Shown here in pieces: positions 13,644-14,711 of a DNA stretch of 14,711 nucleotides (within the stretch, counting starts at the first letter, position 1; each line of letters opens with the position of its first letter). Source of the stretch: FEN-987 sp049521055 (GTDB taxonomy: Archaea; Thermoproteota; Bathyarchaeia; 40CM-2-53-6); assembly GCA_049521055.1 (NCBI GenBank), contig JBEKPE010000044.1:1-14711 (forward strand). The letters are read 5' to 3'. The position numbers and the translations under genes were made by a program. The notes under the pieces are model-generated. The model saw nothing but the letters and a program-made list of their open reading frames with translations. It was not told the origin of the DNA and ran no database searches.

Positions 13644-14711
13644 CTAGTCATCCTCCTTGAGTTTAGGCAAGGTGAATGTGAGTGTGGCTCCTTTTCCTTC
13701 GCCCTCAGATTCAGCCCATATCTTGCCTCCGTGAGCCTCAACTATTCCTTTGGTTATGCTGAGGCCTATGCCTGCAGTTTCAAAGATGGCAGGCTTCTTG
13801 ATGTTTGAGAAAGGCTCAAAGACTTTCGGAAGGTCTTCGCTTCGGATGCCGATTCCTGCGTCGGAGATCTGGCATTTGATCGTATCTCCTTCCTCATCCA
13901 CCTTAACTGTTATGGCACCTCCCTCAGGAGTGTACTTGAAGGCGTTGTTCAGAAGGTTCGCCAAGACTTGACGCAGTCTAGTTGGGTCTCCACGAACAGG
14001 CAAAGGTCCTTCGGTAACTTCCAGGTGAACGCGTTGTTTCTGACCTGTTTGGGCGTCAATACTTTCGTCTAGGATCTCGCGGAAATTCATTGGTTCAAGA
14101 TTGAGCTGGAACTTTCCCGCCTGAATGCGGCGGAGGTCCAACAGTTCATTAGTCAATCCATGAAGCCGATCCACACTTCGCTTCATAACTTCCAGACTTG
14201 ACTTCAGCTTCTGGGATAGTGGTCCAAGCTTTCCTGCAGCGGCATAGTCTAAGTGCACCATTAGGGGTCCGAGAGGGGTGCGTAATTCGTGGGTAACGTG
14301 GGATAGGAACTGTTCCCTCATATCCTCAAGCAGCTTGCGTTCGGTGATGTCTTCAATGGCTAGGAGTATGAATGGTTCTCGACCTAGCTCCGCCTGAACC
14401 TTCCGTGCATTAAGGAGCATCACCTTCTGTCCTATGGTGGGGAAGCTGTGAATTAACTCAAAGTCGGTGATGACAGATTTGGCTGGCAGAATCTCGGTTA
14501 ACAACCTTCGCAATTCCGGATTGTCCCACTGCCTGTTACCTATCTCGTAAAGCGACTTTCCCTCAGTCTCGGCTGGGTTTACCTTGAAGTTCTCGTAGAA
14601 GGAACGGTTGGCTGAAACTATTCTCAAGTCAGAATCCAACACCACCATCGGGTCTCGTACGGTGGATACGATGTTCTCGGCATATTGACGCGCCACGTCA
14701 ACAGCTTCACT
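13644..14711 (-). CDS. PAS sensor histidine kinase, N-terminus beyond the window (partial)
   Basis: The frame stays open to the window edge (residues S-E-A-V-D before the GTG at 14696), and the text VARQYAENIVSTVRDPMVVLD looks like the linker and start of an internal PAS domain. The true start is therefore probably outside. Counting from the GTG at 14696: PAS about 10-118 ending in EDITERK, HisKA with H136 in THELRTPLGPL, and HATPase with N-box NLLNNAFKYTP, DAGIGI and GIGLSI. All boxes look active. PAS units beginning this way often follow methyl-transferase or other PAS modules, but what lies upstream cannot be seen. The catalytic core is a clear paralogue of the seven-PAS kinase 49 nt downstream. 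Confidence 0.93.
   Translation of the reverse strand, partial: SEAVDVARQYAENIVSTVRDPMVVLDSDLRIVSANRSFYENFKVNPAETEGKSLYEIGNRQWDNPELRRLLTEILPAKSVITDFELIHSFPTIGQKVMLLNARKVQAELGREPFILLAIEDITERKLLEDMREQFLSHVTHELRTPLGPLMVHLDYAAAGKLGPLSQKLKSSLEVMKRSVDRLHGLTNELLDLRRIQAGKFQLNLEPMNFREILDESIDAQTGQKQRVHLEVTEGPLPVRGDPTRLRQVLANLLNNAFKYTPEGGAITVKVDEEGDTIKCQISDAGIGIRSEDLPKVFEPFSNIKKPAIFETAGIGLSITKGIVEAHGGKIWAESEGEGKGATLTFTLPKLKEDD

Noticed and set aside
10910..13808. Several plus-strand frames of 67-109 codons opposite the kinases, some resembling each other
   Set aside because: They are antisense to conserved PAS and kinase coding sequence; their mutual similarity only reflects the repeated PAS domains.

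Overview
The window comes from an archaeon, most likely a member of the Thaumarchaeota/Nitrososphaeria or a close relative. The left end carries the 5' third of a 16S rRNA gene with archaeal signature sites. Promoters look like archaeal TATA boxes, several TTG or GTG starts follow GGAGG-type ribosome binding sites, and the sensor kinases have the HELRTPLGPL-type phosphoacceptor box that I associate with these archaea. From 16S wording alone I lean towards a soil lineage such as group 1.1c rather than a known ammonia oxidiser, but that placement is weak without an alignment.

Layout. (1) 1-530, minus strand: 16S rRNA, cut by the window edge. (2) About 531-900: rRNA leader and divergent promoter region. 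(3) 901-3913, plus: hutI and hutU, two enzymes of histidine/urocanate breakdown; hutH and the formiminoglutamate step are not in the window. (4) 3928-4548, minus: a rhomboid intramembrane protease. (5) 4549-4725: divergent control region with a perfect 7-bp-arm dyad. (6) 4726-5682, plus: a UDP-sugar 4-epimerase-like SDR. (7) 5809-8565, plus: a little-known block of a small helical protein, two related two-helix membrane proteins, and a membrane-anchored protein. The last joins two near-identical copies of a cytoplasmic module to an outer matrixin-like domain that has lost two of its three zinc histidines. (8) 8576-14711, minus: a two-component cluster running from right to left as partial PAS histidine kinase, seven-PAS histidine kinase, stand-alone receiver, possible 66-codon leaderless ORF, and a receiver fused to a RecA/KaiC-like domain without a P-loop.

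How the parts may work together. HutI and HutU catalyse consecutive steps (urocanate to imidazolonepropionate to formiminoglutamate). The kinase/receiver block looks like a self-contained phosphorelay without a DNA-binding output. The block at 5809-8565 is the best candidate for an undescribed system: a reusable module with a G-[MF]-S-x-x-[ED]-A core occurs in three adjacent genes, linked either to a conserved two-helix membrane unit or to an extracellular pseudoprotease. All functional links in that block are inference.
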